The notes under the pieces: model-generated
What the model saw: the letters and a program-made list of their open reading frames with translations, nothing else
What the model was told of the DNA's origin: nothing
The model's database searches: none
Made by a program: the position numbers and the translations under genes
Shown here: one piece after another, positions 9,835-21,300 of the stretch
Layout: each line of letters begins with the position of its first letter
Numbering within the stretch: position 1 is the first letter of the stretch
DNA from: Lithobates sylvaticus
Taxonomy: Eukaryota > Chordata > Amphibia > Anura > Ranidae
Length of the DNA stretch: 64,000 nt
Assembly: GCA_028564925.1 (NCBI GenBank)
Contig: CM053033.1
Location: 88,017,356 to 88,081,355, forward strand
Direction of reading: 5' to 3'

Positions 9835-10499
9835 TTAAACACCATTCCTGCCCAGACCAATTTTCAGCTTTCGGTGCTCTCACACTTTGAATCACAATTA
9901 ATCAGTCATGCAACACTGTACCCAAATGTATTTTTTTGTCCTTATTTTTCCCACAAATAGAGCATTCTTTTGGTGGGATTTGATCACCTCTGGGTTTTTT
10001 AATTTTTGCGCTATAAATGTAAAAAGACGGAAAATTTTGAAAAAAAACGAATTTTTCTTAGTTTATGTGATAAAATTTAGCAAATTATTAATTTTTGGTC
10101 ATAAATTTTGGCCACAATTTCTATTGCTACATATCTTTGGTAAAAGATAACCCAAATTAGTGGATATTAGATGGTCTTTGTGAAAGTTATAGAGTCTACA
10201 AGCGGTGGTGCGAATCATAAAAAATTTAGCACAACTGATGTACTGGTGGCCTATCTCATTTCTTGCGACCCAAACAAGCCAGGAAAGTACAAATACCCCC
10301 CAAATGACCCCTTTTTTTGAACAGTAGACATTCCAAGGTACTTAGTAAGAGGCATGGTGAGGTGTTTGATGTTGTATTTTTTTCCCACAATTCTTTGCAA
10401 AATGAAGATTTTTTTTTTCCCCCACAAAATGTTCATTGTAATAGGTTATTTCTCTCACCTGGCATGTTTATACCACAAATGAAACCCCAAAATAAATTC

Positions 10500-12200
10500 T
10501 GCTAATCCTCCTGAGTATTACGATACCAAATGTGTGGGACTTTTACACAGCCTGGCCACTTACAGAGGCCCAATATTGAAATATAACCATCAGGCGTTCT
10601 ACAAGCATAAATTACACATCTCATTTCTCTACCACCTATTACACTTTTGAAGGCCCTGGACCACCAGGACAATGGAAACGCCCCCAAATTGACCCCATTT
10701 TTGAAAGCTAACACCCCAAGGTATAATCTAAGAGGCATAATGAGTGTTTTGAACGGTTCATTTTTTTCCCAGAATTTTTTGGAAAATGAAAACGCATTTT
10801 TTTTCCGCTAAGTTGTTCATTTATAAGTTATTTCCAACACATGGCATGTGTATACCAAAAATGACACCCCAAAATACATTCTGCTACTCCTCCTGAGTAT
10901 TACGATACCAAATGTGTGAGACTTTTACACAGCCTGGCCACATACAGAGGCCCGCCAGTGAAGTAGCACCTTCAGGCGTTCTACAAGCATAAATGACACA
11001 TCTCATTTCTCAACCACCTATTACACTTTTGAAGGCCCTGGAGCACCAGGACAATGGAAACGCCCACAAAGTGACCCCATTTTGGAAAGCTAACACCCCA
11101 ACGTATAATCTATGAGGCATAATCATTTTTTGAACGGTTAATTTTTTTCCAGAAGTTTTGGGAAAATGTGGAAAAAAAATGAAAACGCATTTTTTTTACG
11201 CTAAGTTGTTCATTTATAAGATATTTCCAACACATAGCATGTACATAGCAAAAATTACACCCCAAAATACATTCTGCTACTCCTCCTGAGTATGGCGATA
11301 CCCCATGTGTCAGACTTTTCCACAGCCTGGCCACATACAGAGGCCCGCCAGTGAAGTAGCACCATCAGGTGTTCTAAAGGCATAAATTACACATCTCATT
11401 TCTCAACCACCTATTACATTTTTGAAGGCCCTGGAGCACCAGGACAATAGAATTACCCACAAAGTGACCCTATTTTGGAAAGAAAACACCCCAATGTATA
11501 TTCTATGAGGCATAATGAGTCTTTTGAACATGTAATTTTTTTCCAGAAGTTTTGGGAAAATGTGGAAAGAAAATTAAAACGCATTTTTTTTACGCTAAGT
11601 TGTTCATTTATAAATATTTCCAACACAGAGCATGTACATAGCAAAAATTACAGAGAGAGAGAGAGAGAGAGACTCCTCCTGAGTATGGCGATACCCCATG
11701 TGTCAGACTTTTCCACAGCCTGGCCACATACAGAGGCCCCACCACGTAGCACCATCAGGTGTTCTAAAGGCATAAATTACACATTTCATTTCCTGACTAC
11801 CTATCACATTTTTGAAGGCCCTGGAGCACCAGGAAAATAGAATTACCCACAAAGGACCCCATTTTGGAAAAAAACACCCCAATGTATATTCAAGGTAATG
11901 AGTCTTTTGAACATGTAATTTCTTTCCACAAGTTTTTGGAAAATGTGGAAAGAAAATTAAAACCAATTTTTTTCATTACAGCATCCAGCTAGCCAATCGG
12001 CGGCCGGCCAGACCATGTACATAGCCAAAATTACACCCCAGAATACATTCTGCTACTCGTCCTGAGTATGGCGATACCCCATGTGTCAGACTTTTCCACT
12101 ACCTGGCCACATACAGAAGCCCAACATGCAAGTAGCACCTTTAGGCTTCTAACACATAGCATGTATACACCAAGAATTGCACCCCAAAATACATTCTGCT
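10500..12200. repeat. 385-bp tandem repeat inside the piggyBac-like element
   Basis: The phrase TCCTCCTGAGTAT recurs at about 10507, 10887, 11280, 11672 and (variant TCGTCCTGAGTAT) 12056, giving a period of 380-393 bp and about 4.4 copies. Each unit also carries GCCTGGCCACATACAGAGG, GGCCCTGGAGCACCAGGA and AAAACGCATTTTTTT. Copies differ by many substitutions, so this is an old array. A (GA)n run at 11652-11671 interrupts the fourth copy. It lies downstream of the transposase on its strand, and the minus-strand ORFs within it repeat with the unit and are not genes. Confidence 0.85.
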
Positions 12201-12295
12201 GAGCAAAGGGTAAAAAAAAAGGCTCACCTGTGGTCCTAGCAGGCAGGAATACCGTTCTAGAGCAGTCAAAGTTCAGTTCAGGTAACAGGCATAGG

Positions 12296-12465
12296 TATGG
12301 CTAGTTCAGGTAAAAGGCAAAGGCATGGCCAGTTCAGGTGCCAGGCAAAGGCATGGCCAGTTCAGGTGCCATGCAAAGGCATGGCCAGTTCAGGTGGCAG
12401 GCAAAGGCATGGCCAGTTCAGGTGGCAGGCAGAGGCATGACCAGTTCAGATGGCAGCAGGTGGCA
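12296..12465. repeat. 28-bp minisatellite, about 6 units
   Basis: Units of the form GGCCAGTTCAGGTG.CAGG followed by CAAAGGCAT repeat every 28 bp from about 12296 to 12465. Related, diverged copies (CAGTTCAGGAGGCAGGCAAA) reappear near 12670. It lies between the 385-bp repeat and the end of the transposase gene. The plus-strand frame 12325-12564 is a repeat artefact. Confidence 0.85.
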
Positions 12466-12820
12466 CTTTGTACATTAGGCCTTGGTCAGGTAAGACCTGA
12501 GGACAGGGGTAGAGGCTTCTTCCCACCCAAATCTCTACGAAGCCTCCGAGTCTCCAGACCCTAATCCGAGAAAACAAAACCTGGAGAAAAATGTTTTCTC
12601 CACTCGGAAAACCTTTTCTGGAGCCCCTCACATGTGAGACCCCTGTGCTGTACAGTGGCAGGGCAAATGATCAGTTCAGGAGGCAGGCAAAAAGAATGGT
12701 CATTTAACAGGCCGAGGTCAATTCATGTTGAAGGCAGAAAGATGTTTGGCAGAGGCATAGTCGTTAACAGTCCGGGTCATTCACAGAAATGGCAGAAAGT
12801 GGAAACTGGAAAAAAATCAT

Positions 12821-14695
12821 CTAATAGTGCAGTGAAGTATGATAGCTTCGAAAGCACGTTCCAATACAGAGGCCTGGATGGGAGGGACAGTCGGGACAGT
12901 AGTATCGGGTGTCGCGGCGATTTCCCCTACTTGAACACACACGACATTTTTTTGGGGGTTTGCGACCTGTTTGGGTAGGAGGGAGAAGTTCAGGAAACTG
13001 CCTTTCATGGAGTCTGGCTACTTCATCAGAGCGAATTAGTTGAGTGGGTTGGCCATGGGGATAGATGAGGGCTGTGAGGACGTCTTCTTGAAATCTTAGA
13101 TAGGTCAGGGAACTTTGGGTGCACTTAGAAAAAATAATATAGGAATTGAACATGGCTAGTTGCATCAAATAAATGGCGACTTTTTTGTACCAAAAAAGCG
13201 ATCTCCTGGTGGCCAAGTAGGGCTGCATCATCTGGTCGTTCATATCCACCCCCCCCCCCCCCCCCCCATGTATAGGTTATACTCGTGGATACATTTTGGC
13301 TTCTGGATGGGGCCTTTTCTTCTCTGCAGTTCCACCAAGGTGTCGTTGTGTATTGTGGAAAGGATGTAGACGTCTCTTTTTTTGTCTCGCCACTTCAGCG
13401 CTAGTACCTCTTCAGTCCGCATACTGACCTTTTCACCCGTCTTCAAGTTCTTGGCGACCAATGTCTGTGGGAAGCCTTTGCGGTTGGTCCGCGCTGTCCC
13501 ACAGGCCACAGTCTGCTTTAGGTAGAGATGGCGGAAAAGTGGGAGACTATTGTAGAAATGGTCTACATATAGGTGATAACCTTTCCCAAGCAGTGGTTGG
13601 ATCAGCTGCCAGACAATTTTGCCACTTGTTCCCATGTAGGTAGGGCATCCAGGGGGGTTTAGCTTTTTGTCTTTTCCCTCATAAATTATAAAGTCATATG
13701 TGTAGCCCGTGGCCCTGTCACACGCCTTATAAAATTTTACCCCACGTCTGGCTCTTTTACTGGGGATGTATTGCTGGATTCCAAGTCTTCCAGTAAAGTG
13801 TAATAGTGACTCATCTACACAGATGAAGTCGCTTGAAGCTGGCGCAAAAAAAATTGATTAGGGGCCGAATTTTGAATAATTTATCATAACTGGGATGATT
13901 TCGAGGGAGGCATTGGGCATTGTTATTGAAATGTAAAAATCGCATTATCATTTCATAACGGGTTCTGGGCATCATTGATGAATAGATCGGCATGTGGTGG
14001 ATATGTAGGGTAGACCAGTAGGAATGGACTTCATTTTTTTTTGTCAGCCCCATGTTGAGGGTTAGGCCAAGGAAAATTTTAAATTCTTCAATGGTGAGGG
14101 GTTTCCAAACAAAAGAGCGGGCATAGGAAGAACTTGGATTGTTGGCTACATGTTGGCTGGCATATAGATTACATTGCTCCACAATGTAGGTTAGGAGATC
14201 ATTGGGAAAAAATAAGTGAAAATAATAAAGTGGGGTTATATTTTCCATCTGTATCTGAGGGCCTGGCTGGGCTGTAAAAAGGGGAATTACAGGTTCTACT
14301 GACGTATCGGGCAGCCATGTTGGATACAGTAGAACATCTGGAAGGGTAGTACTGCCTCGTTGATGTGATGCTGCATTGCTAGCATCTGGCCTATCTTCTA
14401 GGAAGGTTGCCAAACTGCTGGTAGATGGCTGCCTATCCCGGAGTGCTGCGCTGCTGGTGGATGCCTGCATATCATCCTGGAGTGCTGCGCTGCTGGTGGA
14501 TGCCTGCGCCTGCTCATTTCTCCTGCTTCTCCTTGTTAGGATTCTATCATCCTCTGTTTCCATCTCGGAGCCACTGCTGTCCACTGGCTCATAGTCGCTA
14601 TCCGAGTCTGACAGAGAGAGTTCCCCGCTACTCTCGTCTGACATACTCTGGAGTATCTGGCAAGCCTCCTCTGCGCTGTACGACCTTTTAGTCAT
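12821..14695 (-). pseudogene. piggyBac-family transposase, frameshifted
   Basis: The enzyme would cut and paste TTAA-flanked DNA. The ATG at 14695 opens MTKRSYSAEEACQ, followed by a Ser/Asp/Glu-rich acidic N-terminus (to about 14400) and the DDE_Tnp_1_7-type domain (PLTIEEFKIFLGLTLNMGL, then MPRTRYEMIMRFLHF). The first catalytic Asp is in CVDESLLHFTGRLG (codon at about 13813-13815), the second in YVDHFYNSLPLF (13561-13563), the third in VDMNDQ (13244-13246). The C-terminus is a cysteine-rich domain (CRVCSSRGNRRDTRYYC, then CPSHPGLC) ending at 12821. Two breaks are visible: a frame change at a T/A-run near 13849-13857 and another at a C-run, 13249-13267, which expands the Gly codons before the third Asp. 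All three catalytic residues are present, so decay is recent or slight. The ORFs at 13811-14695, 13240-13635 and 12821-13249 are its pieces. Confidence 0.88.
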
Positions 14696-14696
14696 G

Positions 14697-15165
14697 TTGA
14701 CGGGCAGATGTGTCAGATGGCGGGCAGATACGACTGATGGCGGGTGTCAGATGCGACTGATGGCGGGCGTCAGATGAGCCTGATGGCGGGCGTCAGATGC
14801 GTCTGATGGCGGGTGTCAGATGCGACTGATGGCGGGCGTCAGATGTGCCTGATGGCGGGCGTCAGATGTGCCTGATGGCGGGCGTCAGATGTGCCTGATG
14901 GCGGGCGGGTAGATGTGCCTGATGGCGGGCGGGCAGATGTGCCTGATGGCGGGCGGGCAGATGTGCCTGATGGCGGGCGGGCAGATGTGCCTGATGGTGG
15001 CGGGCTGATGTGCCTGATGGTGGCGGGCTGATGTGTTTGATGGTGGCGGGCGGCTGATGGCCGGAAGATATGCGGATTATGGCGGGCAGATGTGCCGGAT
15101 GATGGCGGGCAGATGTGCCGGATGATGGCGGGCAGATGTGCCGGATGATGGCGGACAGATGGACA
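14697..15165. repeat. 22-25-bp minisatellite upstream of the piggyBac transposase ATG
   Basis: Units built on CAGATG.GCCTGATGGCGGG repeat with small length changes from the base next to the transposase ATG to about 15165. On the transposase strand this is the 5' leader. The minus-strand Pro/His-rich frames 14839-15198 and 14862-15182 come from the repeat. Directly beyond it a 16-bp phrase, ACACTGTGTTTTGGGG, is duplicated (15165-15195). Confidence 0.85.
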
Positions 15166-15354
15166 CTGTGTTTTGGGGACACTGTGTTTTGGGGACACTA
15201 GCTAGGTGATCAGTGGGTTAACAGCAGACAAACAGCTATATAACTCACTGATCTCCTGGCTGCAGCACAGATCTCTCTTCCTCTCCTCACTGACAGGCTC
15301 TGTGTGAGGAGAGGAAGAGATGAGAGCAGTTACAACTGCTCTCTATTTACATTA

Positions 15355-15720
15355 CATGACGACTGTGATTGGACACAGTCGTCATGTGATCAGGAGGGCC
15401 AATCACATGGCCCTCCTGTCTCACACTTCTCAGCTGTCTCTGGGGGACACAGGCAGATCGGGATCGCGCCGCTGCGCGGGCACGCAGCGGCGCGATCTCC
15501 TGTCATCTGTCGCCCTTCCCCCTTTGTTGTCATTGCGATGGCTGTGATTAGACACAGCCATCGCACGGATCAGGAGGGCAAATACATTGCCCACCTGCCG
15601 TGCCGAGATGCGGCGTGTGCAGGGGACACACGCGCATCGGGATCGCGTGGCTGCGCCGGAGCTCGCCCGTGCGATCCCGCTACTTCTGAAGGACGTTCCG
15701 GAACGTCCAGTTAGAAGTAG
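15355..15720. repeat. series of four hairpins at the promoter-side end of the piggyBac-like element
   Basis: Four near-perfect inverted repeats follow each other: CATGACGACTGTG with its complement (15355-15386), GATCGCGCCGCTGCG with its complement (15462-15497), GCGATGGCTGTG with its complement (15535-15564), and CTACTTCTGAAGGACGTTCC with its imperfect complement (15680-15720). Some arms contain GATTGG/CCAATC, a possible CCAAT-box pair. They occupy the end that faces the transposase start and may form its promoter or a subterminal binding region (inference). Confidence 0.75.
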
Positions 15721-15771
15721 ACGGCTCCCACCAGGCCGTATATGTGCAGTGGCCGGGTGGGAAGTGGTTAA

Positions 15772-16650
15772 ACTGTCTGTAGAGAAACTCAGAAATTCCC
15801 TTGAAAGCAAGTCTGCACACAGTACCTTCAAACTTGCCCACCCAACAACTGTAGTTTGTAAGGGCGACCAGCATCTGTCTGATAGAAACAGCTAGGTAGA
15901 TATCGGTCATAGAGTGAGTCCATTGAGAGCCATGACACTCATACCATAGCGATAGCATGGCATATATAGCATTTCCACCTTTATTCCTCTACAAAGAAAA
16001 GTGAAATCTTGGGCCCAGCCAGAAACAGACCTGGGAAATGCCCCTGTATGATCTTGAGGGCCTCCAACTCCCTGAATCCCTAATCCCACCCTCCTAAATA
16101 TAGCAAATTATGATCCTAGTATTCAAATATTAATTTGCAATATCACACCATTTCTGACCAGCCTTAACCATATAAAATTAATAAGCTATTGAGTAGAACA
16201 CAACCATCATTTAACGGGGTACATTCGCATATCTCCCAACTGTCTCTGATTTGGAACAAAGTCCCTCTGTCCCTCATTTTGGTCTGATCTATATAGTTAA
16301 ATATAAAATGCACTATTTATCTTTCAAAAAGTGTTTCCCAGTGCTAAACCTTTCATCTGATTTCAACATTTTTGAGATTTACAAATGCAGCAGCCAGTAT
16401 AAAGGAATAGTAGTGGTATAAAGAAAGCACTTGTGGGTTTAACTAATCATTTTTTTTGTATAATTATCCTTAAAGGGGGCGTGGCAAGAGTGTGTCCTTT
16501 GCGTACATACCTTTGCTAATAGGTGTCCCTCATTCCCATCTCAAAATGTTGGGAGGTATGGATAAGAGGGCCAGGAGAGTGGTAGGGAACACCAGGTGAA
16601 GTGGATGCAGCTCCTCTCAGATTAGGTCTTGAGATCCAAATGCACATATA
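15772..16650. other. intergenic stretch, no gene seen
   Basis: AT-rich, mostly unique-looking DNA. Short ORFs lack any recognisable motif. The fragment around 16235-16560 (TCTCCCAACTGTC, then AAATGTTGGGAGGTATG) forms a weak inverted pair and may be a decayed MITE. Confidence 0.5.
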
Positions 16651-16654
16651 AAAA

Positions 16655-17062
16655 AAAACACACACAAGAGGGCGCTTCCATCTAGGTGTAGAGATTTAAT
16701 AAAAAAAATAAAAGACAATAAGAATGCATTAACTAGTTAAAAGTGGATCAAGGCCACACCCCCTCCCCTTCCTGTCATCATCACCCAGCGAGAGATTTTG
16801 GGGCTGCAGCCATCTTGCTACTTCTGGAAGCTGCTGTTGCTTATGTTCCAGCCTGACAGCTGGACTTCCATCAATAACTATGCTTCCGCTAGCCACATGT
16901 CTGCAGAGCTCTGTAGCCTCGCGGGGATCCTATGGAGATCCTTTACGAGTTTATAACAAGCCTTGATCCACTTTTAACTAGTGAGTGCATTTTTATTGTC
17001 TTTTATTCTTTTTAATAAATCACTACACCTAGATGGAGGCGCCTTCTTGTGTTTGTTTTTAC
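16655..17062. mobile_element. foldback MITE with about 100-bp inverted ends
   Basis: The left arm (about 16655-16753, containing GCGCTTCCATCTAGGTGTAG and TTAACTAGTTAAAAGTGGAT) is the reverse complement of the right arm (about 16961-17062, containing ATCCACTTTTAACTAGTGAG and CTACACCTAGATGGAGGCGC). The 200-bp loop is GC-richer and includes ACTTCTGGAAGC. No ORF. The superfamily is not identified; no convincing target duplication was found. Confidence 0.8.
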
Positions 17063-17306
17063 AGCCTTAACCATGTGGACATAGGAATTTGCACTCTTGG
17101 TCAGAAGAAAGCGATGCAATACACGACAGTTGTTGATACATAATTGATCCCAAAAGTAGATCCGATTTGTTCTAGAAAAACAGAGGGCAGTGAGTGACTG
17201 TAATGTGCCACATAAGAGAAGAAGATTAAAGAAGCTTTAAAAATGCACAGATTCCTAAAGGGATTTTTGGAATCCACAGAGGTGGCTTTGGTAATTAAGG
17301 AATTAA

Positions 17307-18207
17307 CCGCTTGCCGACCGCATACTGTACATATATGGTGGCAAGGCGACTCTCCTGCGCTGGATCACGTACCTAGTATGTGATCCAGCACTTCTGGGTT
17401 GGGGGGCACGCAGATGTGCTGCCGGCGGCCTGCTCCCGCCGATTGTTCGATACACAGGCAGAACGACAGTCTACCTATGTAAACAAGGCAGACTGCCGTC
17501 CTGTCAGAAGGGAAGGTATATCCTGGGTTCCTGTAAAGCAGGGACATGGATCTATGCCTTCCCCTAGTACAAAACATCTTCCAGTTTAGTAAAACACCAG
17601 CTAGGAACACATTTAACCCTTTGTTTGCCCCTGATGTTAACCCCTTCCCAGCCAGTGTCACAGTGACAGTGCATATTTTTTTAGCACTGATCACTGTTTA
17701 GTGTTACTGGACCCCAAGAAGTGTCAGTTAGTGTCCCGCCTGTCCGCCGCAATATCGCAGTCCCACTATAACTGGCTGATCGCGCCATTACTATTAAAAA
17801 TAAATGAATAAAATTCCATAAAAATATCCCATAGTTTGTAGACGCTATAACTTTTGCACAAACCAATCCATCAATACACGCTTATTGGGACTTTTGTTAC
17901 CAAAAATATGTAGCAGAATACATATTAGCCTAAATTTTATGAAGAAATTAGATTTTTTATTGGATAGGTTTTAGGTCTTAATTGTCTTTTTTTGATTATA
18001 GCGCAAAAAAAATAAAAATAAAAAAAAGGCATTGGTGATCAAATACCACCAAAAGAAAGCTCTATTTGTGGGGGGGAAAAAAAGGACATACATTTTATTT
18101 GGGTACAAGGTCGCACGACCGCGCAATTGTCAGTAAAGTAACGCAGTGCCGTTTTGCAAAAAATTACCTGATCATCAAGAGGGGTAAATCTTACGGAGAA
18201 GGTTGGG
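17307..18207 (+). mobile_element. TTAA-flanked MITE of the piggyBac-like family
   Basis: TTAA occurs at 17303-17306 and 18208-18211. The start CCGCTTGCCGACCGCATACTG resembles the inward-read right end of the 9839-15767 element. Internal landmarks shared with the other copies are TTAACCCCTTCCCAG (17639), GTCCGCCGCAATATCGCAGT (17741), GCTATAACTTTTGCACAAAC (17845), GCGCAAAAAAAATAAAAA (18001) and CGACCGCGCAATTGTCAGT (18116). It has no coding potential, so it would need the enzyme in trans. Confidence 0.75.
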
Positions 18208-18211
18208 TTAA

Positions 18212-18605
18212 AGTGGAATCCTACCTAACTACACTTAAAGCTGTCCCCTCTCCTCTTCTAACACCTACAGTATGCTTCAACCTGTTTAAGAAAGAGGTGC
18301 ATACTTACCTAGGTTCAGCCCGCACCAGTCCAGTCACATGATCTTCCCTGTGTCAGCCAGCAGAGAGGAGAGCGTGCTTTCCGACAACACCTGATAAAGT
18401 CTGGAGCAGGGACGTCACCCATAGGCTGCTATGGCCCATCTGTTGTCGGCACTCTCTTCTCTCCCCTGAAGCCACACTGGCTGACACAGGGGAGCCGGAC
18501 CAGCCCAGAATATACATCTTTCTTACACAGGTTAGTTAGCACTGCATAGGTGTTGGGGGGGGGGGAGGGGCTGTTTAAATTCAAACTAAACCTAGCTACT
18601 TAAAA
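18212..18605. mobile_element. imperfect foldback MITE
   Basis: The two halves are diverged reverse complements: CCTCTTCTAACACCTACAGTATGC (left) against GCATAGGTGTTGGGGGGG (right), CCTGTGTCAGCCAG (18350) against CTGGCTGACACAGG (18479), and TTCCGACAACA (18380) against TGTTGTCGG (18440), with the centre near GACGTCACCCATAGGC (18410). It starts right at the TTAA that ends the previous MITE. No gene. Confidence 0.7.
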
Positions 18606-18609
18606 GTAG

Positions 18610-19169
18610 AATAGCAGAGTTTTCCCTTAAACTTTGAATAGTGGCATCAGTGCTGTGCCATGAAGGGGTTAAGGATTCCCCAAGTCCCCTAGCTAATTTC
18701 TGAAGCCGTCTCACAGCTCGGGAAGGGATGGGATCCCTTGGGGATGCAGACAGGATATTTTAAAAAAATGTCAAATTGTATTTCACTCCCTTTTTGGTGA
18801 GAATCTGTTTGAATTGAGGTAATTAAATGGAGTACGAGAATAAGGTCGCACCAGGCGGATTTCATAATAACTGTTATAATCTTATCTAAGGTTCGGATTC
18901 TCTAATTTCAGCAGAAATGTAAATTTTGTGTTGGCAGCTGCCTTGCAGAAAAGGAACAGCACATCCTCGAGGCAAAGGCCAGTCAAACATGTACATGTTA
19001 GATTTCAATTATTATCGCATAAGACACTCGATTGGTTGATTTGCAACTACATTTGTCTTTGCGTTCACCCAATGACCATTAAATAGATCATTTATGCTTT
19101 ATAAATGTGGCCCTTATTAGAACATAGCAATTCTGCCTCTTACACTGTCCCCTTTTCAGATTCAGACTG
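18610..19169. other. unique-looking intergenic DNA
   Basis: No repeat family recognised and no ORF above background. CpG-poor with moderate GC. It lies immediately left of the hAT element and contains its target site at the right edge. See findings for the possibility of a conserved non-coding element. Confidence 0.5.
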
Positions 19170-20013
19170 ATGCTGACTAGGGATGAGCCGAACACCCCCG
19201 GGTTCGGTTCGCACCAGAACCTTCGAACCGACCGAAAGTTCGCGCGAATTTTCGAACCCTATACGTTATAATGGACGCGAACGTTCGAAATCAAAAGTGC
19301 TAATTACAACGGCCAATATGCATGTTAATGTCATAAAACAGGTTTGCCCCAGGGGACATATATCAATGCAAAAAGAACTTTTAAAAACTAACGTTTTTTC
19401 GGGAGCAGTCATTTTAATGATGCATAAAGTGAAAAAAAAAAAAGTGAAATTTTCCTTTAAATATGGTACCTGGGGGGTGTCTAAAGTATGCCTGTGAAGT
19501 GGCATGTGTTTCCCGTGTTTAGAACTGTCCTTGCACAAAATGACATTTGTAAAGGAAAAAAAGAAGCCATTTAAAACCACTTGCGGCTTTAGGTTTGTTC
19601 TTAAGTAGAATCTGAACAGGTACATTATGAAGTGTAGCTCCATCCCAAAAAAATCTATTTTTAAGCTTTTTGGAGAACATAGGGAGGGGTTATCACCCCT
19701 GTAACATTTGCTGTCTTTGCACATCTGTTCAGAACATGTCACCTAACTTTCCGTCCCAATGACAAATGTTTTTGGAAAAAGTGGGGTTTTAATTGAAACA
19801 AGGATTGGTGATAAAGTATCAGTAGAGAGGAGATACCTTTTTCCCAAATTAAATCTAACAGGATAGAATTTCCCTTCCTAGGGGTAGATTTTCCTCTCAC
19901 TTCCTGTTTTCTCTTTCCATTTGCAAGTAGGAGTCGTTTGTAAGTTGGATGTTTGAAAGTAGGGGCCTGGCGTATATACTCTGCAGAAATTTGCCCTATT
20001 AGATGTTGGTGTA

Positions 20014-20510
20014 GCCACAAGACTGGTGGGCACAGGAATGGGCCCTGCTGTGAGTTAATAGATCAAGATTTGTAATTGCATGCACCTGTTGAACAGGGCA
20101 GAAAAATTGGGGGTGGTGGTGGTGGTGGTGGACGGTTTTGCCACAAGACTGTAAGCTCTCACAGTTACTCTTGGTGGGCGCAGGAATGGGCCCTGCTGTG
20201 AGTTATTAGATCAAGATTTGTAATTGCAAGCACCTGATGAACAGGGCAGAAAAATTGGGCCTTTGGCGGTGGTGGTGGACGGTGTTGCCACAAGACTGTA
20301 GGCCCTCATAGTTACTCTTGGTGGGCGCAGGAATGGGCCCTGCTGTGAGTTATTAGATCAAGATTTGTAATTGCAAGCACCTGATGAACAGGGCAGAAAA
20401 ATTGGGCCTTTGGCGGTGGTGGTGGACGGTGTTGCCACAAGACTGCAGGCCCTCATAGTTACTCTTGGTGGGCGCAGGAATGGGCCCTGCTGTGAACTAT
20501 TAGATCAAGA
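20014..20510. repeat. about 148-bp tandem repeat, 3.4 copies, in hAT element
   Basis: GGGCGCAGGAATGGGCCCTG recurs at about 20026, 20176, 20322 and 20470. A GGT/GGC-triplet tract (20110-20130) varies in length between copies. It lies downstream of the transposase on its strand. Confidence 0.85.
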
Positions 20511-20514
20511 TTTG

Positions 20515-21300
20515 TAATTACCCGCCCCTGTTAAACAGGGGCTGAAAAATTGTGCCTTAGGCACTGGTGCTGGTGCCACAACACTGCAACCCCTCACAGA
20601 GACTGTACTTGGAGCACAGCAGTCACACGTGTTGCGAAGCATTTTTTAAAAAAATTGTAAGTACCCGCCCCTGTTAAACAGGGGCTGAAAAATTGTGCCT
20701 TAGGCACTGGTGCTGGTGCCACAACACTGCAACACGGCCCTCACAGAGACTGTACTTGGAGCACAGCAGTCACACGTGTTGCGAAGCATTTTTTTAAAAA
20801 ATTGTAAGTACACGCCCCTGTTAAACAGGGGCTGAAAAATTGTGCCTTAGGCACTGGTGCTGGTGCCACAACACTGCAACCCGGCCCTCACAGATACTGT
20901 ACTTGGAGCACAGAAGTCACACGTGTTGCGAAGCATTTTTTTAAAAAATTGTAAGTACCCGCCCCTGTTAAACAGGGGCTGAAAAATTGTGCCTTAGGCA
21001 CTGGTGCTGGTGCCACAACACTGCAACACGGCCCTCACAGAGACTGTACTTGGAGCACAGCAGTCACACGTGTTGCGAAGCATTTTTTTAAAAAATTGTA
21101 AGTACCCGCCCCTGTTAAACAGGGGCTGAAAAATTGTGCCTTAGGCACTGGTGCTGGTGCCACAACACTGCAACACAGCCCTCACAGAGACTGTACTTGG
21201 AGCACAGCAGTCACACGTGTTGCGAAGCATTTTTTTAAAAAATTGTAAGTACACGCCCCTGTTAAACAGGGGCTGAAAAATTGTGCCTTAGGCACTGGTG
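20515..21300. repeat. 147-bp tandem repeat, 5.3 copies, in hAT element
   Basis: The palindromic phrase CCCCTGTTAAACAGGGG recurs near 20524, 20667, 20814, 20961, 21108 and 21255. The spacing is 143 once and then exactly 147 bp. Units also share TGTGCCTTAGGCACTGGTGC and AGTCACACGTGTTGCG. They are more alike than the preceding block, which seems to be a diverged relative of the same length. Confidence 0.9.

Larger units (their letters stand above)
9839..15767 (-). mobile_element. piggyBac-like DNA transposon, about 5.9 kb, TTAA-flanked
   Basis: The element lies between TTAA at 9835-9838 and TTAA at 15768-15771, the target that piggyBac enzymes duplicate. Read inward, the right end is CCACTTCCCACCCGGCC and the left end is ACACCATTCCTGCCCAGACC, an imperfect inverted pair. 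Inside, on the minus strand, are hairpins and GC-rich promoter-side DNA (15200-15720), a minisatellite (14697-15165), a broken transposase (12821-14695), a 28-bp minisatellite (12296-12465) and a 385-bp tandem repeat (10500-12200). The left boundary is less certain than the right because its terminal match is weaker. Both ends resemble the ends of the TTAA MITEs at 17.3, 46.2 and 52.6 kb. Confidence 0.7.

Noticed and set aside
14839-15198. Pro/His-rich 106- and 119-residue proteins
   Set aside because: Frames through the GATGGCGGGC minisatellite upstream of the piggyBac transposase.
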